A stretch of DNA of 64,000 nucleotides. Source: Paracoccaceae bacterium (GTDB lineage Bacteria; Pseudomonadota; Alphaproteobacteria; Rhodobacterales; Rhodobacteraceae). The DNA lies in the NCBI GenBank assembly GCA_026419405.1, contig JANZZL010000070.1, positions 1 to 64,000 of the forward strand, in the 5' to 3' direction. The position numbers and the translations under genes were made by a program. Below the pieces are notes generated by a model that was not told the origin of the DNA, did no database searches, and saw only the letters and a list, made by a program, of their open reading frames with translations. The stretch's first letter is position 1. Each line of letters opens with the position of its first letter. Positions 47,013 to 57,400 of the stretch are shown here, piece after piece.

Positions 47013-47612
47013 CTACTCGAAGAGGCGGCGGTTGGGCACGACGATGACGTCGCCGTCGACCAGCCGCGTCGCGCCCCCGGCCGCGCCGCTCTCGATCGCG
47101 TCGTAGTTGAACCGGTAGATCTGTTCGTTGCCCGACCGGTCCACCCGGCGCAGCTGGATGCGCTTGGTCGCCGCGAAGGGCGAGAGGCCCCCGGCCGCGG
47201 CGATCCCCTGCAGGAGGGTCGTCCCCGGCGCGACCTCGATGCGGCCCGGCGTGTTCGCCGCGCCCAGGATGAAGATCTCGATGGTCCGCGGCGGCGCCGG
47301 CACGCGCTCGGCCAGCGAGGCGAGCGTGACGAACACGGTCGGCTGCTCGGCGAAGTTCGGCGCCAGCCGCGAGGTGAGCTCGGCCTGGATCTGCGCGAGG
47401 CTGCGCCCCGCCGCCCGGACCGAGCCCGCGAGCGGCACGCTGATCTGGCCGTCAGGCAGGACGATCGCCGTGCGGTTCAGGTTGGCGTCCTCCAGGACCT
47501 CGATCTGGACCGTATCCCCCGGACGGAGCCGGTAGTCCTGCTGCGCCAGCCCCGGAAGTGCGAGAATCGGCAAGGCCAGGACGGCCGCCGCGAGAACCCG
47601 AAAAAGTCCCAT
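47013..47612 (-). CDS. Polysaccharide biosynthesis/export family protein (Wza-like, short)
   Basis: A 199-residue secreted protein. The signal peptide (MGLFRVLAAAVLALPILALP) is followed by the poly-export domain DYRLRPGDTVQIEVLEDANL. A SLBB-like domain has EIFILGAANTPGRIEVAPGT and ends DGDVIVVPNRRLFE. No lipobox cysteine and no C-terminal barrel helix are seen, so it is a short periplasmic form rather than full Wza. ATG 47612 follows GAGAGGGATTGACG. The barrel gene follows on the same strand. No polysaccharide synthesis genes are nearby. Confidence 0.85.
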   Translation of the reverse strand: MGLFRVLAAAVLALPILALPGLAQQDYRLRPGDTVQIEVLEDANLNRTAIVLPDGQISVPLAGSVRAAGRSLAQIQAELTSRLAPNFAEQPTVFVTLASLAERVPAPPRTIEIFILGAANTPGRIEVAPGTTLLQGIAAAGGLSPFAATKRIQLRRVDRSGNEQIYRFNYDAIESGAAGGATRLVDGDVIVVPNRRLFE

Positions 47613-48129
47613 CGTCAATCCCTCTCCCCGCGCGCACCGGTCCGGCCGGCCGCTGTGGATTTCCCGCAGATTATGTCCGGCCAGCCGGGGAGTGAAGGGA
47701 AAACGACGGTGCATCGCGTCCCGCAGGCGATTCTCTCGAAGCCTCTGGCCGCGCTGCCACAGCGGGCCGGTCCGCCGGTCCGCGGCTCGGGTCGCGCGGA
47801 TGGAAACAGTCGGCGCCCTCGGCCGCGCTTGGTTTCGACGTCCGGCCGTTGCGGCTCCGGGTCAGGATACGTGACTTGCGGCGCTGCGGAATCGGCGGCT
47901 ACTATCGGACGGGCATTGGTAAGAGGCCTTCCGCGGAGAGCAGTCGGCGGGTTCGGCACGGCGGCGCATGCAGCACCGTGCGTCGGGTTCCGCGATCGTC
48001 GGGGAAGGAAGACGGTATTTGAAGGTGCCCCCGGAAGGGGGAACCGTGCGGCTCGGACCGTTTCTGTCTGGGGTTCCGCGCATGAGGGGACACGGGCTTG
48101 ATGGTCATGCTCGGAACGGGCGACGCCTG
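47613..48129. other. Divergent regulatory region between the Wza-like gene and the PKS operon
   Basis: About 520 bases without a convincing gene. It holds a candidate promoter for the PKS at 47876-47905. A hairpin CCCCC-GGAA-GGGGG lies at 48028-48041 in the expected leader, and a CATAAT on the minus strand near 47670 could be a -10 for the Wza-like gene. The PKS frame is open upstream to 47968, but those residues do not resemble a KS N-terminus. No clear FnrL or Fur box was seen. Confidence 0.5.
47876..47905 (+). promoter_or_regulatory. Candidate promoter of the PKS operon
   Basis: TTGCGG (47876-47881) and TACTAT (47900-47905), 18 bases apart, about 225 bases before the proposed start. It would give a long leader containing the 48028-48041 hairpin. 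Confidence 0.45.
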
Positions 48130-51100
48130 ATGGACGCGGCGGATACCCGGATCGCCATCGTCGGCATGGCGGCGCATCTTCCCGGCGCGCGGGACATCGA
48201 GGCCTACTGGGCCCTGCTGCGCGAGGGGCGCTCGGCCGTCCGCCGCCTCTCGGAGGCGGAGCTGCTGGCCGCGGGCGAAAGCCCGGCGATGCTGCGCAAC
48301 CCCGCCTATGTTCCCTTCGCGGCGCCGCTGGAGGACTTCGACCGGTTCGATGCCGAGTTCTTCGGCTTCTCGCCCAAGGAAGCGGCCATCCTCGACCCCC
48401 AGCACCGCCACTTCCTGGAAGTCGCCTGGGAGGCGCTGGAGAACGCCGGCCACCCGCCCGAGTCCTTCCGCGGCCGCATCGGCGTCTTCGCCGGCTGCGG
48501 CATGGGCAGCTACTTCTACTTCAACATCTGCTCGAACCCCGCGCTGGTGGACAGCACGGGCATGTTCCTGCTGCGCCACACCGGCAACGACAAGGATTTC
48601 CTGGCGACCCGCGTGAGCCACGTCTTCGACCTCAAGGGGCCCAGCCTCTCGGTGCAGACGGCCTGTTCCACCTCGCTCGTCGCGGCGCATTACGCGGTGC
48701 AGGCGCTGCTGAACGGCGAATGCGACATGGCCATCGCCGGCGGCGTCACGATCGAGCTGCCGCAGAACCGCGGCTACCTCTACCGCGAGGGCGAGGTGCT
48801 CTCGCCCGACGGCGCGTGCCATGCCTTCGACCACCGCGGGCAGGGGACCGTGTTCGGCTCGGGCGCGGGCGTGGTCGTGCTGCGCCGGCTCGAGGATGCG
48901 CTTGCCGACGGCGATCACGTCTGGGCGGTGATCCTGGGCAGCGCGGTCAACAACGACGGCGCGGCCAAGGCGGGCTACCTCGCGCCCTCGGTCGAGGGCC
49001 AGGCGGCCTGCGTGGCCGAGGCGCTTGCTGTCGCCGGCGTGTCGGCCGAGACGGTGGACTACGTGGAATGCCACGGCACCGGGACCTATCTCGGCGACCC
49101 GATCGAGGTGGCCGCGCTCACCGAGGCCTTCCGGCGCACGACCGACGCCAAGGGCTTCGCCCGGATCGGCAGCGTCAAGACCAACATCGGCCATCTCGAC
49201 ACCGCCGCGGGCGTGGCCAGCCTGATCAAGACGGCGCTGGCGCTGCACCACCGGCAGATGCCGGCGAGCCTCAACTACGAGGCGCCGAACCCCGCCATCG
49301 ACTTCGCGAACAGCCCCTTCCGGGTGAACGACCGGCTCAGCGACTGGCCGCGCCGGTCGGGGCCGCGGCGCGCCGGGGTCAACTCGCTGGGCGTGGGCGG
49401 GACCAATGCGCACATGATCCTCGAGGAGGCGCCCGATCCCGGCCCGTCCGGCCAGAGCGACTGGCCCTTCCAGCTCCTGGCGCTTTCGGCCCGCACGCCT
49501 GCCGCGCTCGCCGAGGCCTCCTCGCGCCTTGCCGCGCATCTCAGGGCGCATCCCGAACAGCCGCTCGCCGATGTCGCCTTCACGCTCAAGGAGGGGCGTC
49601 GGGCCTTCGAGCACCGGCGCGTGCTGGTGGCCGCCAGCCACGATGAGGCGGCGGCCCTGCTCGAGTCGGGCGATCCGCGCCGCGTCTTCACGCACCGCCG
49701 CGTGGGCGAGGCGCCCGACGTGGTGTTCATGTTCCCCGGCGGCGGCGCGCAGTATCCGAACATGGCGCGCGACCTCTACGAGACCGAGCCGGTCTTCGCC
49801 GAGTGGATGGACCGCGGCCTGGGCATCCTTGCCGGGCTCACCGACGAGGACATCCGCACCCTCTGGCTGCCCGCGCCCGGCGCCGAGGCGGCGGCGGCCG
49901 AGCGGCTCCGGCAGCCCTCGCTCCAGCTGCCGCTGATCCTGATCGTCGAGGTCGCCCTGGCCCGGCTGTGGGAGAGCTGGGGCCTGCGCCCGGCCGCGCT
50001 CATCGGCCATTCGATGGGCGAGAACGCGGCCGCCTGCATCGCCGGCGTGATGACGTTCGAGGAGGTGATCGGCCTCGTCCACCTGCGCGGCCGGCTGTTC
50101 GACACGGTTCCGGCCGGCGGGATGCTTTCGGTCCCGCTCTCGGAGGCGGCGCTCGCCCCCTACCTCGGCGAGCTCGACATCGCCAGCGTGAACGCGCCCG
50201 AGCTGACGGTCGTCTCGGGCCCCGATGCGGCGCTCCGGGCGCTGGCCGACCGCCTGGGCGCCGAGGGGATCGAGACCACCCGCATCGCCATCGACATCGC
50301 GGCGCACAGCCGGATGCTGGAGCCGATCCTGGGGCGGTTCCGCGCCCATCTGGCGACGATGACGCTCTCGCCGCCGCGCATCCCGATCGTGTCGAACCGC
50401 ACGGGGGCGTTCCTCACCGATGCCGAGGCGACGAGCCCGGACTACTGGGTGGCGCACCTGCGCGGGACGGTGCGGTTCGCCGACGGCATCGCCACGCTGC
50501 GGCAGAGGGCCGACCGCGTGTTCCTGGAGGTTGGCCCCGGCCGGGCGCTGGCCACCCTGGCGCAGGCCAACGGTGCCATGGGCGGCCAGCCGGTGCCCTC
50601 GAGCCTCCGCCACCCCGAGGATCCGGTCTCCGACGACCGCCATTTCATCGCCACCCTGGGCCGGCTCTGGGCCTGCGGGGCCGAACCCGACTGGTCGCAG
50701 CTCTGGGGCGAGGCGCGGCGCCGGCGCGTGCCGCTGCCCTCCTACCCGTTCCAGCGGTCGCGCTACTTCATCGCGCCCGGCCGGCCCGCGGCCGTGGAGG
50801 ATGCCGAGGTCCTGCCCGCCCGGCACGAAAGCGTGGAAGGCTTCGGCTACCGTCTCGCCTGGCGCGCGGCCCCGTCCGACTGCCCGGTCGATGTCGAGAC
50901 CGAGCTCGGCCCGCCGCTGACCTGGCTCGTCTTCGCCGACGAGGCGGGGCTTGCGCGGGCCGTGGTGCAGCGGCTGCGCGCCGCGGGGCACCGGGTCGTC
51001 ACCGTGCATGCCGGCGACGCCTTCGCCCGCACCGGCGAGGCGGCCTACACGCTCGCCCCCGAGCGCGGGCGCGAGGGATACGACGCGCTCGTCGCCGACC

Positions 51101-54100
51101 TGCACTTGCGCGACCTGGCGCCCGACCGGATCGCGCATTTCTGGCTGGTCACGGAGCGCGAGACGTTCCGGCCCGGCTCCAGCTTCTTCCACCGCAACCT
51201 CGAACAGGGATTCTGGAGCCTGTTCTTCCTCGGCCAGGCGATCGGCGAAGCCGGCCTGGCGCGGATGCCGCACGTGACGGTCGTGACCTCGGGCGCGGCG
51301 CAGGTCCGCGACGAGCCGCTTCCCTACCCCGAGAAGGCGGCGGTGGCGGGGCCGGTCCGGGTGATGCCGCGCGAACTGCCGGGGCTGACGGCGGCGACGC
51401 TCGACGTGGCGCTGCCCGACGGCCGGCTCTCGGCGATCCCGCACGAGACCGTCTCGCTCGTGCTCGAGGAGATGCTGGCCACGCCGGCGAACACGGTCGC
51501 GGCGCTGCGCGGCGGCCGCCGGTTCGAGACGCGGCTTGCCCCGGCGCCCCTGCCGGACCCCGCGGCCCTGCCGTCCGGTGCGGTCTGGGTCGTCACCGGC
51601 GGCTATGGCGGGATCGGCGCGACGATCGCCGAGCGGCTGATGCGCGAGAGCGGCGCGCGCATCGCGCTGATCGGACGGCGCGTGCCCGAACCCGGCGAAC
51701 TGCGCGCCCTGGCGCTTGCCCGGCTCCGCCGGCTCGGCACGGTGCTGGCGCTCGCGGCCGACGTCTGCAACCCCGAGGAGATGCGCACCGCGCTCGACCG
51801 CGTGCGGGAAGAGCTCGGGCCGATCCACGGCGTCATCCACGCCGCCGGAACGGTGGATGACGCGCCGCTGATCGGCAAGAGCCCCGGCGCCGCCGAGGCG
51901 GTGCTGTCGCCCAAGGTGCACGGCACCAAGCTGCTCGACGCGCTGCTGCCCGACGGCAGCATCGAGCGGCTTGTCCTGTTCTCCTCCACCTCGACGCTGA
52001 TCGCGCCCGCGGGCCAGGCCGACTACGTGGCGGCGAACGAGTTCCTCAACGCCTTCGCGCGGTCGCGCGCCGGCGGCCGGACCCGCGTCACCGCGATCGA
52101 CTGGGGCATCTGGTCGGGCATCGGCATGGCGGCCGAGGCGGCCCAGAGGCGGCAGGCGGAGGGCGAGGGGGAGGTGCCGCTGTCCGGCCTGCCGATCCTG
52201 CAGCGGATGGGCGGAAGCGAGAGCGCCAGGCGCTTCGGCGCCACGCTCGGCCCGGCGCACTGGGTCATGGACGACCACCGGCTGAAGGACGGCACCGCCG
52301 TGCTGCCGGGCGCTGCCTGGCCCGAGATCGCGGCCGAGGCGCTGTCGGCCGCCGGCGCTCCCTCCGGCTTCGTGCTGAGCGACCTCACCGTGTTCCGCCC
52401 GCTCCGGCTCGAGGCCGACGTGCCGCGCGACCTGCGCGTGGAGCTGGTGCGCGAACGCGGCGGCCAACGGCTGATCGCGCGGACGCGCGAGGCCGCGGGC
52501 TGGGCGCTGACCGCCGAGGCCGGGATCGCCCCGCTGTCGGGCGAGCCGCGGGCGCTCGACCTCGCCGGCATCCTCGCGCGCTGCCCCGACCGGAAGATCG
52601 CCAGGGACGGCGTTGCGCTGCCCAGCGCGCAGGAGGATCGCCTCGCCTTCGGTCCGCGCTGGCAGGTGCTGCGCTCGACCGCGACGGGCGCCGGCGAGGG
52701 GCTGGCAGCCCTGTCGCTTCCCGCGCAGGCCGTGGCCGATGCCGAGACGACCGCGATCCATCCCGCGCTGTTCGACATCGGAACCGGCTGGGGGCTTGCG
52801 CTGCTGCCGCAGCAGCCGCCCGGCGCGATCTGGGTGCCGGTGACGCTCGGCACCGTCCGGGTCTTCGCCGCGCTTCCGCCCGAGATCCGCAGCTGGGTCC
52901 GGCTGAGTGGCCCGCCGGGGGCCGACACCGTGGCGTTCGACGTGACGCTGGCGGATCCTTCGGGCCGCGTCCTGATCGAGGTCGAGGGCATCACCTTCCG
53001 CGCGGTGGCGGCCGAGGAGGTCCTGGCGCGGCCCGCGCCGCCCACGCCCGGCGAGCTCGTGCCCGACGAGGGCGGCCGGCGCGCGCTCTCTCCGGCGGAG
53101 GAACGCCTGGCCCAGGCGCTCGCCGGCGGGATCCGGCCCGGCGAGGGCGCCGAGGCCTTCCTGCGGGCGCTCGCGGTCGGCGGCCCGCAGGTGATCGTCT
53201 CGTCGCTCGACCTGCCGGCGCTGGTGCGGCAGGCCGAGGCATCCGCGGCGGCTGCGCCGGCCGAGGGGCCCGGTTTCGCCCGGCCCGAACTCGAATCGGC
53301 CTATGTCGCGCCCAGGACCGAGATCGAGCGCACGCTTGCCGGCTTCTGGTCGGAGCTGCTCGGCGTCGCCGAGGTGGGCGTCGAGGACGATTTCTTCGCG
53401 CTCGGCGGGCACTCCCTGATCGCGGTCAGGCTGTTCGCCAGGATCCGCAAGCAGTGGCAGCTGGATTTCCCGATCTCGGTCCTGTTCGAGGCGCCGACGA
53501 TTGCGCGCTGCGCTGCCCTGATCGCCGAGCGCCTCGGCCCGGAGCAGGCGGCCCCGGCCGACCCGGCCGCCAGGGCCGATCCGGCCGGACCGCGCTTCAC
53601 CCATCTGGTGGCGATGCATGCGGGCGAGGGCGGTCCGAAGACGCCGTTCTTCCTGGTGGCGGGCATGTTCGGCAACGTCCTGAACCTGCGGCACCTGGCG
53701 CATCTGCTCGGCACCGACCGGCCGTTCTACGGCCTTCAGGCGCGGGGGCTCTTCGGCGACGCCGCGCCGCACGAGACGCTGGAGGCGGCGGCGGCGGACT
53801 GCATCGCCGAGATGCGCCAGGTCCAGCCCTCGGGGCCCTACCTGCTGGGCGGCTTCTCCGGCGGCGGGCTCACCGCCTGGGAGATCGGCCGGCAGCTCCG
53901 CGCCGCCGGCGAGGAGGTGGCGCTGGTCGTCCTGCTCGACACGCCGATGCCGGTGCCGCCGCCGCTGACCCGCGCCGACAAGGCGATGATCAAGCTCGCC
54001 GAGTTCCGCGAGCACGGGCTGCGGTTCCTGGTGGAATGGGTCCGGCGGCGGATCGAGTGGGAGCGCGCGCGCCGGGCGCGGGCCGCGGGCGAGCCCGATC

Positions 54101-54459
54101 CCTCGGTGCCGTCGTTCCACAATGCGGCGATCGAGGCTGCGTTCCGGCGCGCCGTCGGCGTCTACCGGCTGGAGCCCTGGCCCGAGGGCCGCGTCGTGCT
54201 CTACCGACCGCCGCTCGACAGGCGCTGGAAGGTAACCGGCGGCCGGTGGGTGAACCGCGAGAGGGACTACGTCTACCCCGACAACCAGTGGACGCCCTTC
54301 GCGCCGCGCCTCGAGGTCGTCGAGGTGCCCGGCGATCACGACTCGATGGTGCTCGAGCCCAACGTGCGCGTGCTGGCCGCGCGGCTGCGGGCGGTGATCG
54401 CCGAGGTGGAGGCGGATCTCGCCGCCCGCCCGGGCGAACGCCGGGTCGCCGCCGAATGA
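48130..54459 (+). CDS. Modular type I polyketide synthase (KS-AT-KR-DH-like-ACP-TE)
   Basis: A 2109-residue multienzyme. KS (about 5-430): C179 in QTACSTS, H315 in VECHGTGTYLGDP, H355 in KTNIGHLD. AT (about 530-830): S628 in GHSMGE; the substrate motif region reads IAAHSRM, neither the clear malonyl nor methylmalonyl form. KR (about 1150-1330): GGYGGIG, GTVDDAP (B-type-like), Y1299 in DYVAANEF. DH-like (about 1377-1640): H1383 and D1549, with atypical spacing. ACP: S1762 in FFALGGHSL. TE (about 1830-2109): S1910 in GGFSGGG and a late His in PGDHDSM. KR precedes DH, opposite to the usual order. ATG 48130 starts just before the KS; its ribosome site is weak. First gene of a four-gene operon. 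Confidence 0.93.
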   Translation: MDAADTRIAIVGMAAHLPGARDIEAYWALLREGRSAVRRLSEAELLAAGESPAMLRNPAYVPFAAPLEDFDRFDAEFFGFSPKEAAILDPQHRHFLEVAWEALENAGHPPESFRGRIGVFAGCGMGSYFYFNICSNPALVDSTGMFLLRHTGNDKDFLATRVSHVFDLKGPSLSVQTACSTSLVAAHYAVQALLNGECDMAIAGGVTIELPQNRGYLYREGEVLSPDGACHAFDHRGQGTVFGSGAGVVVLRRLEDALADGDHVWAVILGSAVNNDGAAKAGYLAPSVEGQAACVAEALAVAGVSAETVDYVECHGTGTYLGDPIEVAALTEAFRRTTDAKGFARIGSVKTNIGHLDTAAGVASLIKTALALHHRQMPASLNYEAPNPAIDFANSPFRVNDRLSDWPRRSGPRRAGVNSLGVGGTNAHMILEEAPDPGPSGQSDWPFQLLALSARTPAALAEASSRLAAHLRAHPEQPLADVAFTLKEGRRAFEHRRVLVAASHDEAAALLESGDPRRVFTHRRVGEAPDVVFMFPGGGAQYPNMARDLYETEPVFAEWMDRGLGILAGLTDEDIRTLWLPAPGAEAAAAERLRQPSLQLPLILIVEVALARLWESWGLRPAALIGHSMGENAAACIAGVMTFEEVIGLVHLRGRLFDTVPAGGMLSVPLSEAALAPYLGELDIASVNAPELTVVSGPDAALRALADRLGAEGIETTRIAIDIAAHSRMLEPILGRFRAHLATMTLSPPRIPIVSNRTGAFLTDAEATSPDYWVAHLRGTVRFADGIATLRQRADRVFLEVGPGRALATLAQANGAMGGQPVPSSLRHPEDPVSDDRHFIATLGRLWACGAEPDWSQLWGEARRRRVPLPSYPFQRSRYFIAPGRPAAVEDAEVLPARHESVEGFGYRLAWRAAPSDCPVDVETELGPPLTWLVFADEAGLARAVVQRLRAAGHRVVTVHAGDAFARTGEAAYTLAPERGREGYDALVADLHLRDLAPDRIAHFWLVTERETFRPGSSFFHRNLEQGFWSLFFLGQAIGEAGLARMPHVTVVTSGAAQVRDEPLPYPEKAAVAGPVRVMPRELPGLTAATLDVALPDGRLSAIPHETVSLVLEEMLATPANTVAALRGGRRFETRLAPAPLPDPAALPSGAVWVVTGGYGGIGATIAERLMRESGARIALIGRRVPEPGELRALALARLRRLGTVLALAADVCNPEEMRTALDRVREELGPIHGVIHAAGTVDDAPLIGKSPGAAEAVLSPKVHGTKLLDALLPDGSIERLVLFSSTSTLIAPAGQADYVAANEFLNAFARSRAGGRTRVTAIDWGIWSGIGMAAEAAQRRQAEGEGEVPLSGLPILQRMGGSESARRFGATLGPAHWVMDDHRLKDGTAVLPGAAWPEIAAEALSAAGAPSGFVLSDLTVFRPLRLEADVPRDLRVELVRERGGQRLIARTREAAGWALTAEAGIAPLSGEPRALDLAGILARCPDRKIARDGVALPSAQEDRLAFGPRWQVLRSTATGAGEGLAALSLPAQAVADAETTAIHPALFDIGTGWGLALLPQQPPGAIWVPVTLGTVRVFAALPPEIRSWVRLSGPPGADTVAFDVTLADPSGRVLIEVEGITFRAVAAEEVLARPAPPTPGELVPDEGGRRALSPAEERLAQALAGGIRPGEGAEAFLRALAVGGPQVIVSSLDLPALVRQAEASAAAAPAEGPGFARPELESAYVAPRTEIERTLAGFWSELLGVAEVGVEDDFFALGGHSLIAVRLFARIRKQWQLDFPISVLFEAPTIARCAALIAERLGPEQAAPADPAARADPAGPRFTHLVAMHAGEGGPKTPFFLVAGMFGNVLNLRHLAHLLGTDRPFYGLQARGLFGDAAPHETLEAAAADCIAEMRQVQPSGPYLLGGFSGGGLTAWEIGRQLRAAGEEVALVVLLDTPMPVPPPLTRADKAMIKLAEFREHGLRFLVEWVRRRIEWERARRARAAGEPDPSVPSFHNAAIEAAFRRAVGVYRLEPWPEGRVVLYRPPLDRRWKVTGGRWVNRERDYVYPDNQWTPFAPRLEVVEVPGDHDSMVLEPNVRVLAARLRAVIAEVEADLAARPGERRVAAE

Positions 54460-54472
54460 GGGGAGCCGGGCG

Positions 54473-57400
54473 ATGACGCGACTGAGCGCCCTTCTGATCG
54501 GCAACGAGAGCCTGACCGCGGAATGCGGCAACCTCTGGCTGGAGCGCGGCCACGGCCTCGCCGGCGTCGTCACCCGCGAGCCGCGCGTTGCCGACTGGGC
54601 GGCGGGCCGCGGATTGCCCGTTCTGGCGCCCGGCGCCGGTCTCGAGGCGCGGGTGCAGGGCATCGCGGTGGACTGGGTGCTGTCGATCGCCAACCTCTCG
54701 CTGGTGCCGCCCGGCGTGCTGGCGCGCGCGCGGCAGGGTGGCGTCAACTTCCACGACGGGCCGCTGCCGGGCTATGCGGGGCTGAATGCCCCCGTCTGGG
54801 CGCTGCTTGCCGGCGAGTCGCGCCACGGCATCACCTGGCATCTGATGACCGGGGCGCTGGACGAGGGCGACATCCTCGCCGCGCGCGACGTCGCGATTGG
54901 CCCGGACGAAACCGCCTTCACCCTGAACGCGCGCTGCTTCGCCGCCGCGCTCGAGAGCTTCCCCGAGGTGATCGCGGCGCTCGAGGCGGGCGGCCATCCC
55001 CGGCGGCCGCAGGAGGCGGGGCCGAGGCGTCTCTTCCGCCGCGCCGACCGGCCCGCCGCCGCGGCCCGGCTCGACTTCGCGCGGCCGGCAACCGAGGTCG
55101 CCCGCATGGTCCGCGCGCTCGACCACGGCGGCTACCGCAACCCGCTGGCCGTGCCCAAGATCGAGGTCCGGGGCCGGGTGCTTGCGGTCGGCGCTGCCGC
55201 GGTCGTTTCCGGCACGGGTCGGCCCGGAGCGGTGCTCGAGGTGACCGAGGCGGGCCTCGTCGTCGCCTGCGGCGAGGGGGCCGTGCGGCTTGCCCGCCTC
55301 TCCGACCTGGACGGAACCCCTGTCTGCCCGCGGTCGCTGGATGCTGCGGCGCTGGCCAGCCCCGGCCCCGAGGAGGCGCGGCAGCTCACGGCGGCGCTGG
55401 CGCCCGTGGCCGAGGCCGAGCAGCACCTGCGCGGGCTGCTGCGAGCACCCGATCCCGTGGCCTTCGGCGCACCGCCGGCCGGGGCGGCCGACTGGCGGCG
55501 AGTTCCGCTCGACCCGGCCGCGATCGCCGATCCGGCGCGGGCGGCGCTCGCGCTCCTGCGCGCCTGCGGCCGCCTGGCGGGTGACCTCGCCTTTGCCGCC
55601 GGCCCCTCGCCGGCCCCCGGCTACGTCCTGCCCTGGGTGCCGCTGCGGCTCGACGCGGCCGGGCCCGCGGCGGCGGCCCTCGAGGGCGCGGCGCGCGCGA
55701 TCGCCGCGGCGCGCGCCGCCGGCGGCATCGCCGCCGACCTCGCCCTGCGCGAGCCGGGCATGCCGGCACTGGCGCCGCCCCCCGTGGCGCTCTCCGCCGC
55801 CGCCGGACCGCTCGAGGGCAGCGCCGTCACCCTCGCGCTCGCGCCCGCGCCGGTGCTCTGGCACGATGCCGCCAGGGTCGCGCCCGAGGTGGCCGCAGCT
55901 CTGGCCGAACGCACGGGGCGGATCGCTGCGGCGCTCGCGGCGGCGGCGCCCGAGGCCGACCTCGCGGCGCTGAGCCCGCTCTCCCCCGACGAGGAGGCGC
56001 GGCTTGCCGGCGCGCTCGCTGCGACCGCCCGCGACTACGACCGCGACCTGACGATCCCCGCGGCCGTCCTGGCCGAGGCCGCCCGCTCGCCCGCGCGCTG
56101 CGCCGTGACCGGCGGCGGGGCCACGCTGACCTATGCCGAACTCGCGGCGCGCGCGGCCCGCATCGCTCATGTCCTGCGCGGCATGGGTGTCGGGCGTGGC
56201 ACGCTCGTCGGGCTGGCCTGCCGGCGGGGCGCCGACATGGTGGCCGGCGCCCTCGGCATCCAGATGGCCGGCGGCGCCTACGTGCCGATGGACCCGGCCT
56301 ATCCGGCCGACCGGCTTGCCCTCTATGCCGAGGACTCCGGCTGCCCGGTGATCGTCACCGAGGCCGCGGTCGCCGAGGCGCTTCCCCCCGGCCCCGCGCG
56401 GCTCGTGCTCGATGCCGACCCGCGCCTGGCGGCCGCGCCCGCGACGCCGCCCGAGGACGGGCCGCGCGCCGAGGATCTGGCGTATGTCATCTACACCTCG
56501 GGTTCCACCGGGCGGCCGAAGGGGGTGATGGTCAGCCACCGCAACGTGATGAACTTCTTTGCCGGGATGGACGATGCCATCGGCACCGATCCGGGCACCT
56601 GGCTTGCCGTCACGTCGATGTCATTCGACATCTCGGTGCTCGAGCTGTTCTGGACGCTGACGCGCGGCTTCACCGTCGTGATCGCCGACGAGGCCGCGCG
56701 GCTCAGCCCCTCGGCCGGGCCGGGCGTGGCGGTCTCGGGCCGGGGCATGGAGTTCAGCCTGTTCTACTGGGGCAACGACGACGGACCGGGCCCGCGCAAG
56801 TACGAGCTGCTGCTGGAAGGTGCGAAGTTCGCCGATGCCAACGGCTTCTGCGCGGTCTGGACGCCCGAGCGGCACTTCCACGCCTTCGGCGGGCCCTATC
56901 CGAACCCGGCGGTGACCGGGGCGGCGGTGGCGGCCGTCACGCGCAACATCGCCGTGCGCGCCGGGTCCTGCGTGGCGCCTCTCCATCACCCGGCGCGGAT
57001 CGCCGAGGAATGGGCGGTGATCGACAACCTCACCAACGGGCGCGCGGGGCTGGCCATCGCCTCGGGCTGGCAGCCCGACGACTTCGTCCTGCGCCCCGAG
57101 AACACGCCGCCCGCGAACCGCCAGGCGATGCTCGACGCGATCACGACGCTGCGCCGGCTCTGGCGCGGCGAGGCCGTGGAGTTCCCGCGCAAGGACGGAA
57201 CGCTGCACGCGGTGGTCACCCAGCCGCGCCCGGTCTCGAAGGAGCTGCCCGTCTGGATCACCACCGCCGGCAACCCCGAGACCTGGCGCGAGGCGGGCCG
57301 GCTCGGGGCCAACGTGCTGACGCATCTGCTCGGCCAGTCGATCGCCGAGGTCGGCGAGAAGGTCACGATCTACCGCGCCGCGCTGGCCGAGGCGGGGCAC

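Noticed and set aside
48098-48111. TTGATGGTCATGCT near the PKS start as an FnrL box
   Set aside because: Only the left half site matches; the right half lacks ATCAA or TCAA.
47902-54747. A 2281-codon open frame on the minus strand opposite the PKS
   Set aside because: Its translation is Arg/His/Gly/Ala-rich with no domain, and it mirrors a clearly real PKS. At this GC content antisense frames stay open for long stretches.
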